Positions 1 through 5,901 of a stretch of DNA of 6,954 nucleotides are shown in pieces; within the stretch, counting starts at the first letter, position 1; every line of letters starts with the position of its first letter. Under the pieces are notes generated by a model. It had not been told where the DNA came from, did not search any database, and worked only from the letters and a program-made list of their open reading frames with translations. Location: NCBI GenBank assembly GCA_937928455.1, contig CALFUG010000236.1:1-6954 (forward strand). Direction: 5' to 3'. Made by a program: the position numbers and the translations under genes. The DNA comes from an uncultured Clostridia bacterium (lineage in GTDB: Bacteria; Bacillota; Clostridia; Peptostreptococcales; Anaerovoracaceae).

Positions 1-1133
1 ATGCCAATGCGGCGGCGGTGACCCAGATGGTGGATCTGCTGAACGGAATATATGGGTTAAAGCGTTGTTCTACTCAATTCCAGCTAGAGGAGAAGACCTA
101 TCGTCCCTGTTTGAACTACCACATTCACCAGTGTCAGGGTATTTGCAGAGGCCAGGTGTCCCAAGGGGAGTACCGGAAATCCGTGGATGCCGTGATGGAT
201 TTTCTTTCCGGACGGAAAAAACCCTTGATTGGTGGGTTGAAGAAGAAAATGAAAGAAGCATCGGAACAGATGGCCTTTGAAGAGGCGGCTTATTACAGAG
301 ATCTGATTTCGGCGGCAGAGGCCATACTGGAACTGGCCAATAGCCCCGTTGCCAAGGCGGTTCGAAAGAGCGCGGAGATGGAGGCCCGGGATGAAGCCAA
401 CCTGGAATTGGAACGGGCAAAAATGGAGAGAGCTTCTTATCTGGGAAGGACGTTACGGGAATGGACGGGAACCGGTGATCCCAGTAGGGATATACAGGTT
501 CGAGTGGAAGCTTATGATATTTCCACCACAGGGGGTGTGGACTCGGTGGGGGCCATGGTGGTTTTTACCGGTGGAAAGCCCCTTAAGAAAGCATACCGAA
601 GATTTCGGGTACGGACAGAGGGGGTGGACGATGTAGGGTCTCTCCAGGAGGTGTTGTATCGTAGGCTTTCCCGGGGCTTGGCAGAAGATGCAGGGTTTGT
701 ACCCTTGCCGGACTATATATTGATGGACGGGGGAAAAGGGCAGGTCTCTTCGGCTGAAAAGGTGATAGAAGCACTGGGATTGCACATTCCGGTGTTGGGG
801 ATGATAAAAGATGACCGCCATCGGACCAGAGCTCTTTTGTGGAGGGGGACGGAACGAGAGTTGAAGAAAGACCGGGAGCTTTATCGCCAGGTGGGGGTTA
901 TGCAGGAAGAGGTGCATCGATTTGCCATAGAGTATCATCGGCATCGCCAGGAGAAACGGATGGAAACCTCGGTGTTGGATCAAATCCCGGGAGTGGGTCC
1001 CGCCAAACGAAATGCACTTATGGGACATTTTAAAAAACTGGAGAAGGTGCAATCCGCATCATTGGCGGAGCTGATGGAAGTGCCAGGGATTCATGAGAAA
1101 TTGGCCCGGAAAATTTATGAATATTTCAATTGA
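1..1133 (+). CDS. uvrC: UvrABC excinuclease subunit C, 3' part (5' end outside window), with a shortened middle
   Basis: Cytoplasmic nucleotide-excision-repair nuclease that is recruited by UvrB to damaged DNA and makes both incisions. The frame is open from base 3, giving 376 visible residues; the N-terminal GIY-YIG nuclease lies upstream. Visible in order: the ANAAAV segment that follows GPY in UvrC; the Cys-containing RPCLNYHI...C.G.C segment (about residues 34-48); a UVR motif that binds UvrB (about 74-110); the RNase H-like nuclease with YDIS (D172), LMDGGKGQ (D242) and EEVHRFAI (H305); and a C-terminal tandem helix-hairpin-helix region (IPGVGPAK and VPGIHEKLA, about 325-370). All expected catalytic residues of the C-terminal nuclease are present. 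The UVR motif is only about 60 residues from YDIS, whereas the family normally has about 130 or more, so a 70-90 residue segment is absent without any frame change. The TGA stop is at 1131-1133. Family identity is certain; the functional effect of the short linker is unknown. Confidence 0.96.
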   Translation, partial: ANAAAVTQMVDLLNGIYGLKRCSTQFQLEEKTYRPCLNYHIHQCQGICRGQVSQGEYRKSVDAVMDFLSGRKKPLIGGLKKKMKEASEQMAFEEAAYYRDLISAAEAILELANSPVAKAVRKSAEMEARDEANLELERAKMERASYLGRTLREWTGTGDPSRDIQVRVEAYDISTTGGVDSVGAMVVFTGGKPLKKAYRRFRVRTEGVDDVGSLQEVLYRRLSRGLAEDAGFVPLPDYILMDGGKGQVSSAEKVIEALGLHIPVLGMIKDDRHRTRALLWRGTERELKKDRELYRQVGVMQEEVHRFAIEYHRHRQEKRMETSVLDQIPGVGPAKRNALMGHFKKLEKVQSASLAELMEVPGIHEKLARKIYEYFN

Positions 1134-1158
1134 TTCGATGGTTTTCCCGTGGTATAGT
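1130..1158 (+). promoter_or_regulatory. sigma-A promoter for the DUF1292 gene
   Basis: The -35 TTGATT (1130-1135) and -10 TATAGT (1153-1158) are separated by exactly 17 nt, and transcription should begin near 1165. The -35 box overlaps the uvrC stop codon, so the downstream gene can be transcribed independently. No terminator hairpin is visible between uvrC and this promoter, so read-through from uvrC is also possible. Confidence 0.6.
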
Positions 1159-1195
1159 GTACCCAAGATAACCTTTGGGGATATGGAGGAACAAC

Positions 1196-1477
1196 ATGAC
1201 AGATAAAGAAAAACAAGAATTAGAAGTGGAAGAAGCAGATATCATCACTTTGGAGTTTGAAGATGGTGAAGACGTAGAATGTGAGATTATGGGTGTATTC
1301 GATGTAGAAGGAAAGGAATACATTGCCTTAATCCCGTTGGATGAATCTGACGATGTTTACATCTATGGATACAATGAAATCGGCGAAGACGAATTCGAAC
1401 TCGTGGACATTGATGATGATTCCGAGTTTGAAAAAGTAGTGGCCGAGTTCGATAAAATCGTGGCGGAAGAAGAGTAA
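1196..1477 (+). CDS. DUF1292 (YrzB-type) acidic protein
   Basis: A 93-residue soluble protein of the DUF1292 family, common in Firmicutes; no biochemical function is established that I know of. The family pattern is clear: an opening strand IITLEFEDGEDVECEI (16-31), then VFDVEGKEYIALIPLDE (34-50), YIYGYNE (55-61) and a closing acidic helix with EFEKVVAEFDKI (78-89). It is extremely acidic: about 37 Asp/Glu, only 5 Lys and no Arg. The start is the ATG at 1196, which has GGAGGA at 1185-1190 five nt upstream; an in-frame TTG at 1175 has no such site. It has its own promoter right behind uvrC and converges on the membrane-protein gene 8 nt downstream. No terminator hairpin is visible after it. 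Confidence 0.92.
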   Translation: MTDKEKQELEVEEADIITLEFEDGEDVECEIMGVFDVEGKEYIALIPLDESDDVYIYGYNEIGEDEFELVDIDDDSEFEKVVAEFDKIVAEEE

Positions 1478-1485
1478 GACTCCGT

Positions 1486-1677
1486 TTATATTCTTCTGCT
1501 TTTTCGAACCATGGCCAAGCCAAAGAATAGAAAAAGTATAAAGCCGGTGGCATAGTAGGTTTCGAAACCTCTGGCCATCCAACCCACCAGGGTAAAAACA
1601 GACAATATCAATAAAAAGATGCCGAAGGCAAATGCTTTCGGTTCTCTTTTTTTGACCCAATCTTTGAATGAATTCAT
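1486..1677 (-). CDS. Small two-helix membrane protein, unknown function
   Basis: A 63-residue protein that I do not recognise as a named family. A short basic N-terminus (KDWVKKREPK) is followed by two hydrophobic stretches at about 15-35 and 40-57, then a basic tail ending KSRRI. Both ends should lie on the cytoplasmic side by the positive-inside rule. It is treated as real because the ATG at 1677 is preceded by GGGAGG (1684-1689 on this strand, 6 nt spacing) and by an extended -10 promoter, and because the hydrophobic pattern is coherent. Larger open frames on this strand here have no ribosome site and look like shadows of the DUF1292 gene. It is divergent from the FAD oxidoreductase gene. 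Confidence 0.72.
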   Translation of the reverse strand: MNSFKDWVKKREPKAFAFGIFLLILSVFTLVGWMARGFETYYATGFILFLFFGLAMVRKSRRI

Positions 1678-1715
1678 GTGACACCTCCCGTAAGGATTCC
1701 TAAGATTCTCGGATT

Positions 1716-1724
1716 ATTATAGCA
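1716..1724 (-). promoter_or_regulatory. Extended -10 promoter for the small membrane protein
   Basis: On the minus strand this reads TGC TATAAT, a perfect -10 with the extended TGn element; the -35 region 17 nt upstream (CCACAA) is poor. Transcription would start near 1709, about 30 nt before the start codon. It is back to back with the oxidoreductase promoter. Confidence 0.5.
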
Positions 1725-1741
1725 TAATATGGGGGAGATTG

Positions 1742-1750
1742 TGGTATAAT
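1742..1750 (+). promoter_or_regulatory. Extended -10 promoter for the FAD oxidoreductase gene
   Basis: TGG TATAAT, a perfect -10 with the extended TGn element and no recognisable -35 box at 17 nt. The start site would be near 1757, leaving a leader of about 36 nt that carries the ribosome site. The divergent promoter for the small membrane protein has its start site about 48 bp away, so a single bound protein could affect both. Confidence 0.55.
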
Positions 1751-1793
1751 AATCATCGTGGCCTTGGGAAATGCGGTAAGAAGGAGGATTCTC

Positions 1794-3176
1794 ATGAACA
1801 AATATGACGTCATCGTAATCGGGGCAGGCGCCAGTGGGGTGTTCTTGTCTTATGAGTTGACGAAATTGGAAAATAAAGCGACGGTGCTGATGTTGGATAA
1901 GGGTGCGCCCTTGGAAAGCAGAGCATGTCCTATCAAATTGGGGAAGACAGAAACCTGCATCAAATGCAACCCCTGCCACATTATGAGTGGCTACGGGGGT
2001 GCGGGCACTTTGTCGGACGGAAAATATAATATTACCACGGAATTTGGTGGTGATTTGCATTCCTATGTAGGTGTGGACCATGCCCTAGAGCTCATGGAAT
2101 ATGTGGATCAGGTTCTCTGTAACATGGGAGGCAGTGAGGCTAAATTGTATAGCACCGGCAACTCGGATTTGCGAAGACTGGCCTTACAGAACAATTTGAA
2201 GCTTTTGGATGCCAAGGTGCGACATTTAGGCACCGACCGAAACTTTCAAATATTGCAGAAGATGTTTGATTACAGCAAGGACCGGGTGGAAATCAAGTTC
2301 TATACCACTGTAGAGAAGGTAAACGTTCTGGAGGATGGCAGTTTCCAGCTGATTACCAATAAGGGAGATGAATATTTTTGCGACAATCTGGTCATGGCCA
2401 CCGGTCGGTCCGGTTCCAAATGGAACGGAGAGGTATGCGAAAAACTGGGTATCGGGCAAAAGAATAATCGGGTGGATATCGGGGTGCGAGTGGAGCTTCC
2501 CGCGGTCATTTTTAAGCATATCACCGACGATGTATATGAAAGCAAACTGGTTTACAAAACGGACAAATACAATGATATGGTGAGAACCTTTTGTATGAAT
2601 CCCTATGGGGAAGTGGTGGCGGAAAATACCAACGGGATTGTGACGGTGAACGGCCACAGTTATGCGGACCCATCCTTGCGAACGGAGAATACGAATTTTG
2701 CCCTTTTGGTGTCCAATAATTTCACGGAGCCTTTCCGGGATTCCAATGAGTACGGGGAATCCATTGCCAGGCTGAGCAATATGCTGGGCGGCGGTGTTTT
2801 GTTGCAGCGATTTGGAGATTTGGTGAAGGGTCGTAGGAGCAGCGAACGAAGGATGGCAAAGTGTTTCACCCGCCCCACGTTGAAGGCCACGCCGGGAGAT
2901 TTATCTCTGGTGATTCCCAAAAGGCAGTTAGACAATATTATTGAAATGATTTATGCGCTAGATAAGATTGCCCCTGGCACTGCCAATGAAGATACTCTTC
3001 TATATGGAGTAGAGGTCAAATTCTATAACTCCAAGGTAGAGGTGGATTACAATTTGGAAACCAGTATTAAGAACTTTTATGTTCTGGGAGATGGTTCCGG
3101 CGTGACCCATTCTCTATCTCAAGCCAGCGCCAGTGGTGTTCTGGTGGGACGAATCTTGGCGGAAAAATATCAATAG
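1794..3176 (+). CDS. NAD(P)/FAD-dependent oxidoreductase, COG2509 family
   Basis: A 460-residue predicted soluble flavoprotein of the uncharacterised FAD-dependent dehydrogenase group COG2509; the substrate is not known. The N-terminal dinucleotide-binding motif is GAGASG (10-15) in a beta-alpha-beta unit ending at D35. Next comes a cysteine cluster C45, C55, C58, C61 (C-X9-C-X2-C-X2-C), then SGYGGAGTLSDGKYN (65-79), typical of the group. Further marks are LVMATGRSG, the RTFCMNPYGEVV segment with VNGHSY downstream, and the C-terminal FAD motif VLGDGSGVTHSLSQASASG near 432-450. The ATG at 1794 is chosen because AAGGAGGA (1781-1788) lies 5 nt upstream; an in-frame GTG at 1758 sits almost at the predicted transcription start. 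It is apparently monocistronic, ending in a bidirectional terminator. The four cysteines could hold metal or an Fe-S cluster (inference). Confidence 0.9.
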   Translation: MNKYDVIVIGAGASGVFLSYELTKLENKATVLMLDKGAPLESRACPIKLGKTETCIKCNPCHIMSGYGGAGTLSDGKYNITTEFGGDLHSYVGVDHALELMEYVDQVLCNMGGSEAKLYSTGNSDLRRLALQNNLKLLDAKVRHLGTDRNFQILQKMFDYSKDRVEIKFYTTVEKVNVLEDGSFQLITNKGDEYFCDNLVMATGRSGSKWNGEVCEKLGIGQKNNRVDIGVRVELPAVIFKHITDDVYESKLVYKTDKYNDMVRTFCMNPYGEVVAENTNGIVTVNGHSYADPSLRTENTNFALLVSNNFTEPFRDSNEYGESIARLSNMLGGGVLLQRFGDLVKGRRSSERRMAKCFTRPTLKATPGDLSLVIPKRQLDNIIEMIYALDKIAPGTANEDTLLYGVEVKFYNSKVEVDYNLETSIKNFYVLGDGSGVTHSLSQASASGVLVGRILAEKYQ

Positions 3177-3194
3177 AAGCCACATGTGTCATCA

Positions 3195-3222
3195 AAAAGC
3201 GCACCTCAAAGGGTGCGCTTTT
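3195..3222. terminator. Bidirectional rho-independent terminator
   Basis: Two 11-nt arms, AAAAGCGCACC (3195-3205) and GGTGCGCTTTT (3212-3222), form a perfect stem with a 6-nt loop. Read on the plus strand the stem ends in four T; read on the minus strand it ends in five T. It lies between the convergent oxidoreductase gene and the PspC gene and should end both transcripts. Confidence 0.85.
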
Positions 3223-3278
3223 ATGTGTGGATACGTCAGGCCTTATGGGAATGGTTTCCCCAGTTTTTGATGGCAGCA

Positions 3279-3617
3279 TTATTTGGAATTTGGTTCTTCT
3301 TTTTCGACTATGTAAGTGCCCTCATACGCTTTGATGATGCCTGGCTTGGTCTCATCTTCTTTCCCTGGAGCGGATGGAGGGGAATCCCCGGAAGTGGGCT
3401 CCTTATGATAGGTGGAGGTGTGCACTACGGCATCCGGTCTTCTAGGGATTACAAAGGCCGCAATGATATAGGCAAAAACCCCGGAGAATCCCAAGAAAAT
3501 TAATACCACTAAAATGAGCCGTATGATGACGGGATCGATGTCAAAATATTCCCCGATTCCTCCACAAATTCCAAATAGTATTTTGTTATCTTCTGACTTG
3601 TACAGTTTCTTTTCCAT
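3279..3617 (-). CDS. PspC-domain membrane protein
   Basis: A 112-residue protein. Residues 3-59 are a PspC domain: KKLYKSEDNKILFGICGGIGEYF followed by DPVIIRL and a transmembrane segment (about 32-57) ending in VIPRR. In enterobacteria PspC is part of the phage-shock response to inner-membrane stress; in Firmicutes such proteins are common, often stress-linked, and their roles vary. The tail from about 60 to 112 is polar, rich in Pro, Lys and Glu, and probably cytoplasmic. The ATG at 3617 gives the standard family N-terminus; the best ribosome site, GAGG at 3631-3634, is 13 nt away, rather far. A promoter with 17-nt spacing lies upstream. It sits downstream of the GntR/ABC operon on the same strand with no clear terminator between them, so some shared transcription is possible. 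Confidence 0.9.
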   Translation of the reverse strand: MEKKLYKSEDNKILFGICGGIGEYFDIDPVIIRLILVVLIFLGFSGVFAYIIAAFVIPRRPDAVVHTSTYHKEPTSGDSPPSAPGKEDETKPGIIKAYEGTYIVEKEEPNSK

Positions 3618-3680
3618 AATAATCTATTAACCTCTTCTTTTCGTTACGCTTCATATTAATGCGTTTTTTCTTATGAATCT

Positions 3681-3709
3681 ATCATATCAAGGGACTCTAC
3701 TTTTGTCTA
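3681..3709 (-). promoter_or_regulatory. sigma-A promoter for the PspC-domain gene
   Basis: On the minus strand the -35 is TAGACA (3704-3709) and the -10 is TATGAT (3681-3686), separated by 17 nt. Transcription would begin near 3674, giving a leader of about 57 nt. Confidence 0.6.
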
Positions 3710-3712
3710 TTT

Positions 3713-3746
3713 AAGAATCTCTTTCGTGATTCTTGCGAAATTCTTA
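3713..3746. repeat. Inverted and direct ATTCTT repeats upstream of the PspC promoter
   Basis: AAGAATC (3713-3719) and GATTCTT (3728-3734) are perfect inverted arms with an 8-nt spacer. A further ATTCTT (3740-3745) repeats the right arm (3729-3734) at an 11-bp interval, about one helical turn. The cluster lies just upstream of the -35 box, where activators often bind. A regulatory role is inference; no known regulator's site is recognised. Confidence 0.35.
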
Positions 3747-3791
3747 CGGGAGGACACACTATTTTTCGTAATTATATGGCGCCAGCTTTAT

Positions 3792-4526
3792 CTAAATCGG
3801 TTTCACGGAAGCTTTTCGCAAAAGCAACCAACTGATGGCCATAAAAAAACATGAAATAATGATCATCCAGAAGGCCACGGTCCAGGGTCCCGGAGGGAAG
3901 GGAGTTGGACTTTCGGCTGGCCCAGGGGCCGCATAACTGACTAGAAGGATGAAGGACACGGGCAAAGCCACAGCAAAAGCGATGTTCCATGGTTTGTTCA
4001 ACCGATAGAACAAGATGGAAAGAAAAGTACCTAACCCAAGGCCAATGAAGTATAGAGAGAAATCGAAGGCTCTGTTTTCCACGAAAGCAGTTCCACCCGC
4101 CACCATGCTTTCATGGGAATGGAATACCGTGTGGTAGAGGGGCTGAATGGTCAGCTCATCAAATCCTGTGAGAAACCAGGAACCCAGGTAGGTAAGAACC
4201 ATTCCTCCCAATGAAAGCAGCATGGCCATCAGAAGAGAGGTAATCAGGTGAGAGATAAAGAAGGTGGGTCTGCCGATACCGTGCTGAAGGGCCATTCGTA
4301 GATCTTCCCTCATGGCGACGATTCCGGTTACCAAGGCCATGACAAAACCGGCCACTTCATAAATGGAAAATTGACTATTGGTGACGGACTCCTGTGGCAG
4401 AAACACGCGTACCATAATGATAACCGCTGAGGTTACCACAAATATGATGAGCCAAAATACCACAAATGCTTTGGCAAGGTCTTTCCCTTGAAAAGTCAAC
4501 ATGGGTTTTAAATTTATTTCTTTCAT
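3792..4526 (-). CDS. ABC transporter membrane subunit of a YtrA-regulated operon
   Basis: A 244-residue integral membrane protein with six hydrophobic segments at about 20-40, 54-71, 92-116, 153-173, 180-199 and 216-236, the usual layout of a small ABC-2-type permease. No specific substrate motif is recognised. Residues 117-150, between helices 3 and 4, form the largest non-membrane loop and are probably external; a second Pro-rich loop (about 200-215, PGPAESPTPFPPGP) precedes helix 6. Its ATG overlaps the ATPase stop codon as ATGA (4523-4526), and GGAGG (4536-4540) lies 9 nt upstream, so translation is probably coupled. The partner ATPase and the GntR gene define its context: export or sensing linked to the cell envelope, by comparison with YtrABC-type operons. 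No strong terminator is visible after its stop. Confidence 0.85.
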   Translation of the reverse strand: MKEINLKPMLTFQGKDLAKAFVVFWLIIFVVTSAVIIMVRVFLPQESVTNSQFSIYEVAGFVMALVTGIVAMREDLRMALQHGIGRPTFFISHLITSLLMAMLLSLGGMVLTYLGSWFLTGFDELTIQPLYHTVFHSHESMVAGGTAFVENRAFDFSLYFIGLGLGTFLSILFYRLNKPWNIAFAVALPVSFILLVSYAAPGPAESPTPFPPGPWTVAFWMIIISCFFMAISWLLLRKASVKPI

Positions 4527-5383
4527 GATTTAATACCTCCATTGGTGAGTAGGATAAAGTAATCCTGGAGAGTCAGCCTTTCTTGCGTGAATCCCAAGGG
4601 TAAATCTTCTCGTTTTTGGGATCCTTCTAAGTATGCGGTTGCCAGTCCACCCAAGTTGGTTTTACCAATCAGAGTTTTCCCGGTAGCCCATTCATCCATC
4701 TTTGAGGAGGGACCGGTTATTATGGACCACTCTTCCAGCAACTGATCTTTCAACCCATCCCTTACAATGCGACCATCTTGAATAATAATCGTTTGTTCCA
4801 CCAGGGAGGCGACTTCCTGAATAAGATGGGTGGACAAAAGCACGGTACAAGGATCTTCTGCCACCTTTTGCACCAACAATCGATAGAACAAGTCACGATG
4901 GCTGGCATCCAATCCCAATACGGGTTCGTCCAACAACAAGTAAGGAGTATTGACACTCAAAGCCAAAACCAGCTTATAGATGGTGGCATAGCCCGTGGAG
5001 AGGCCGGATATTTTCTTTTTGAGTGGCAACTGAAACATTTCCGATAATTGATGCGCTCTTTTCATATCAAAGAAAGGGTAGAATATGGCGGCGCTGCGAA
5101 AACCGTCCTTTACCTTCATGCTTTCCGGGTAGAGGGTACCCTCACTGACCAAAAACATTTTCCCCAGGATGGAGTCATTGTCCCAAACTTCTTCGCCATC
5201 CACCAGAATGTTTCCCTGGCTGGGGAAAATATGGTTGGCAATCAGCCGGAACAAGGTGGTTTTACCGGCTCCGTTATTCCCAAGCAAGCCACATATTTGC
5301 CCTGACTCAATGGTAAGGTTTATTCGATCCAGGGCGGTGGTTTTTCCAAACTGCTTCGTGATATTGACGATTTCAATTGACAT
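4523..5383 (-). CDS. ABC transporter ATP-binding protein (YtrB/EcsA-like)
   Basis: A 286-residue nucleotide-binding subunit that powers the adjacent membrane subunit. Visible motifs: Walker A GNNGAGKTT (35-43); a Q-loop position occupied by Glu in LVSEGTLYP (E81); a degenerate signature LSTGY (128-132) in place of LSGGQ; Walker B YLLLDEP with catalytic E153; D-loop GLD (157-159); and the switch histidine in LLSTH (H186). The last roughly 80 residues form a family-specific C-terminal extension. The ATG at 5383 yields the standard start MSIEIVNITKQFGK; a start 12 codons earlier (5419) would add a Cys/Lys-rich leader unlike the family and would overlap the GntR gene. AAGGAG (5395-5400) lies 11 nt upstream, inside the GntR coding end; the GntR stop is 1 nt away, so the genes are probably translationally coupled. 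The substrate is unknown. Confidence 0.92.
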   Translation of the reverse strand: MSIEIVNITKQFGKTTALDRINLTIESGQICGLLGNNGAGKTTLFRLIANHIFPSQGNILVDGEEVWDNDSILGKMFLVSEGTLYPESMKVKDGFRSAAIFYPFFDMKRAHQLSEMFQLPLKKKISGLSTGYATIYKLVLALSVNTPYLLLDEPVLGLDASHRDLFYRLLVQKVAEDPCTVLLSTHLIQEVASLVEQTIIIQDGRIVRDGLKDQLLEEWSIITGPSSKMDEWATGKTLIGKTNLGGLATAYLEGSQKREDLPLGFTQERLTLQDYFILLTNGGIKS

Positions 5384-5384
5384 A

Positions 5385-5747
5385 TTACGTCCATCTCCTT
5401 TCCAACATTTCCTGCACATCCTCTTTGGAAAGCTCCAATCGAATGGCTTCCTTTATCAAAGGGGTGATATAGGCCAAGGCAAAGGCTTCCTTCCGCTTCT
5501 TTAGAAGTTTTGCTTTGGCTCCTTCCCGGACAAACATTCCCAACCCTCGCCGTTTGTAAAGAAGATCTTCTTCCACAAGAAGGTTGACACCTTTTAATGC
5601 GGTGGCCGGGTTTATCTTGTACGTCGTGGCGAACTCCGTAATGGAAGGGATTTGCGTCTCTTCACCATATGCCCCACTGAGGATGGCATCTTCCAATAAT
5701 TCGGCTATTTGCTGGAAAATAGGGGCATGCTCCGTTAGTTGTGCCAT
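5385..5747 (-). CDS. GntR-family transcriptional regulator, YtrA subfamily
   Basis: A 120-residue DNA-binding protein. Residues 9-74 are a GntR winged helix: the opening PIFQQIAELLEDAILSGAY, the recognition region IPSITEFATTYKINPATALKGVNLL, and a wing around YKRRGLGMFV. The C-terminal part (about 78-118) is only a short helical region with no large effector-binding domain, which defines the YtrA subfamily, usually found in front of ABC transporter genes. In characterised members (for example ytrABCDEF of Bacillus subtilis) the regulator represses its own operon, which responds to cell-wall-active antibiotics; that this one does the same is inference. The ATG at 5747 has AAAGGAAG (5756-5763) 8 nt upstream. 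It is the first gene of the three-gene operon, behind a promoter carrying a palindromic operator. Confidence 0.93.
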   Translation of the reverse strand: MAQLTEHAPIFQQIAELLEDAILSGAYGEETQIPSITEFATTYKINPATALKGVNLLVEEDLLYKRRGLGMFVREGAKAKLLKKRKEAFALAYITPLIKEAIRLELSKEDVQEMLERRWT

Positions 5748-5774
5748 TCTTTCCGCTTCCTTTCTTAGGATATT

Positions 5775-5798
5775 AGTTAGTTAGTAGACTAATTAACT
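5775..5798. promoter_or_regulatory. Probable operator of the GntR/ABC operon
   Basis: Two 11-bp arms, AGTTAGTTAGT and ACTAATTAACT, flank a 2-bp centre (AG); ten of the eleven arm positions pair. The inner part fits the general GT...AC form of GntR-family operators. It lies directly after the -10 box at the predicted transcription start, ideal for repression by the product of the first gene of the operon. It is not a terminator: there is no T-run and the arms are AT-rich. Confidence 0.7.
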
Positions 5799-5806
5799 GC
5801 ATAAGT

Positions 5807-5835
5807 AAAATATCACAGCTGTTTTCACTTGTCAA
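5807..5835 (-). promoter_or_regulatory. sigma-A promoter of the GntR/ABC operon
   Basis: On the minus strand a consensus -35 TTGACA (5830-5835) is followed after 17 nt by -10 TATTTT (5807-5812). Transcription should begin near 5800, at the edge of the palindromic operator, leaving a leader of about 50 nt before the GntR start codon. Confidence 0.75.
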
Positions 5836-5854
5836 CAGAGAAATGTAATATTTT

Positions 5855-5899
5855 AAAAAGCAAAAAGAAAATCGGAGTCTTTTATAAAAGACTCCGATT
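5855..5899 (-). terminator. Strong rho-independent terminator of tRNA-Leu
   Basis: A perfect 30-bp palindrome (5870-5899; arms AATCGGAGTCTTTT and AAAAGACTCCGATT) begins 2 nt after the CCA end of the tRNA. On the minus strand it is followed by T-rich runs (TTTCTTTTTGCTTTTT, down to about 5855). It insulates the tRNA from the GntR/ABC promoter just downstream. Confidence 0.9.
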
Positions 5900-5901
5900 C
5901 C

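Noticed and set aside
453..1052. Long open frame (199 codons) on the minus strand inside uvrC
   Set aside because: It lies wholly antisense to a clearly conserved uvrC, has no ribosome site, and its Pro/His-rich product resembles no family.
1674..2657. Minus-strand open frames inside the oxidoreductase gene
   Set aside because: Antisense to a well-conserved flavoprotein, with no ribosome sites and unlikely compositions; shadow frames.
3247..3267. Second small hairpin GGGAA-TGGT-TTCCC with a following T-run
   Set aside because: Only a 5-bp stem; it could back up the stronger terminator at 3195-3222 but is too weak to call on its own.
3186..3503. Plus-strand 105-codon frame opposite pspC
   Set aside because: It begins before the bidirectional terminator, includes the terminator hairpin, and is antisense to a recognisable PspC domain.
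3743..3753. CTTACGGGAGG, identical to the ribosome-site region of the 63-aa membrane protein gene
   Set aside because: On the plus strand here no start codon follows at usable distance; the 11-nt match is probably chance.
3777..3784. TGGCGCCA palindrome after the permease gene as a terminator
   Set aside because: Too short to form a hairpin with a loop and lacks a T-run.
4778..5504. Plus-strand frames opposite the ABC ATPase and GntR genes
   Set aside because: Antisense to genes with complete motifs; no ribosome sites or family resemblance.
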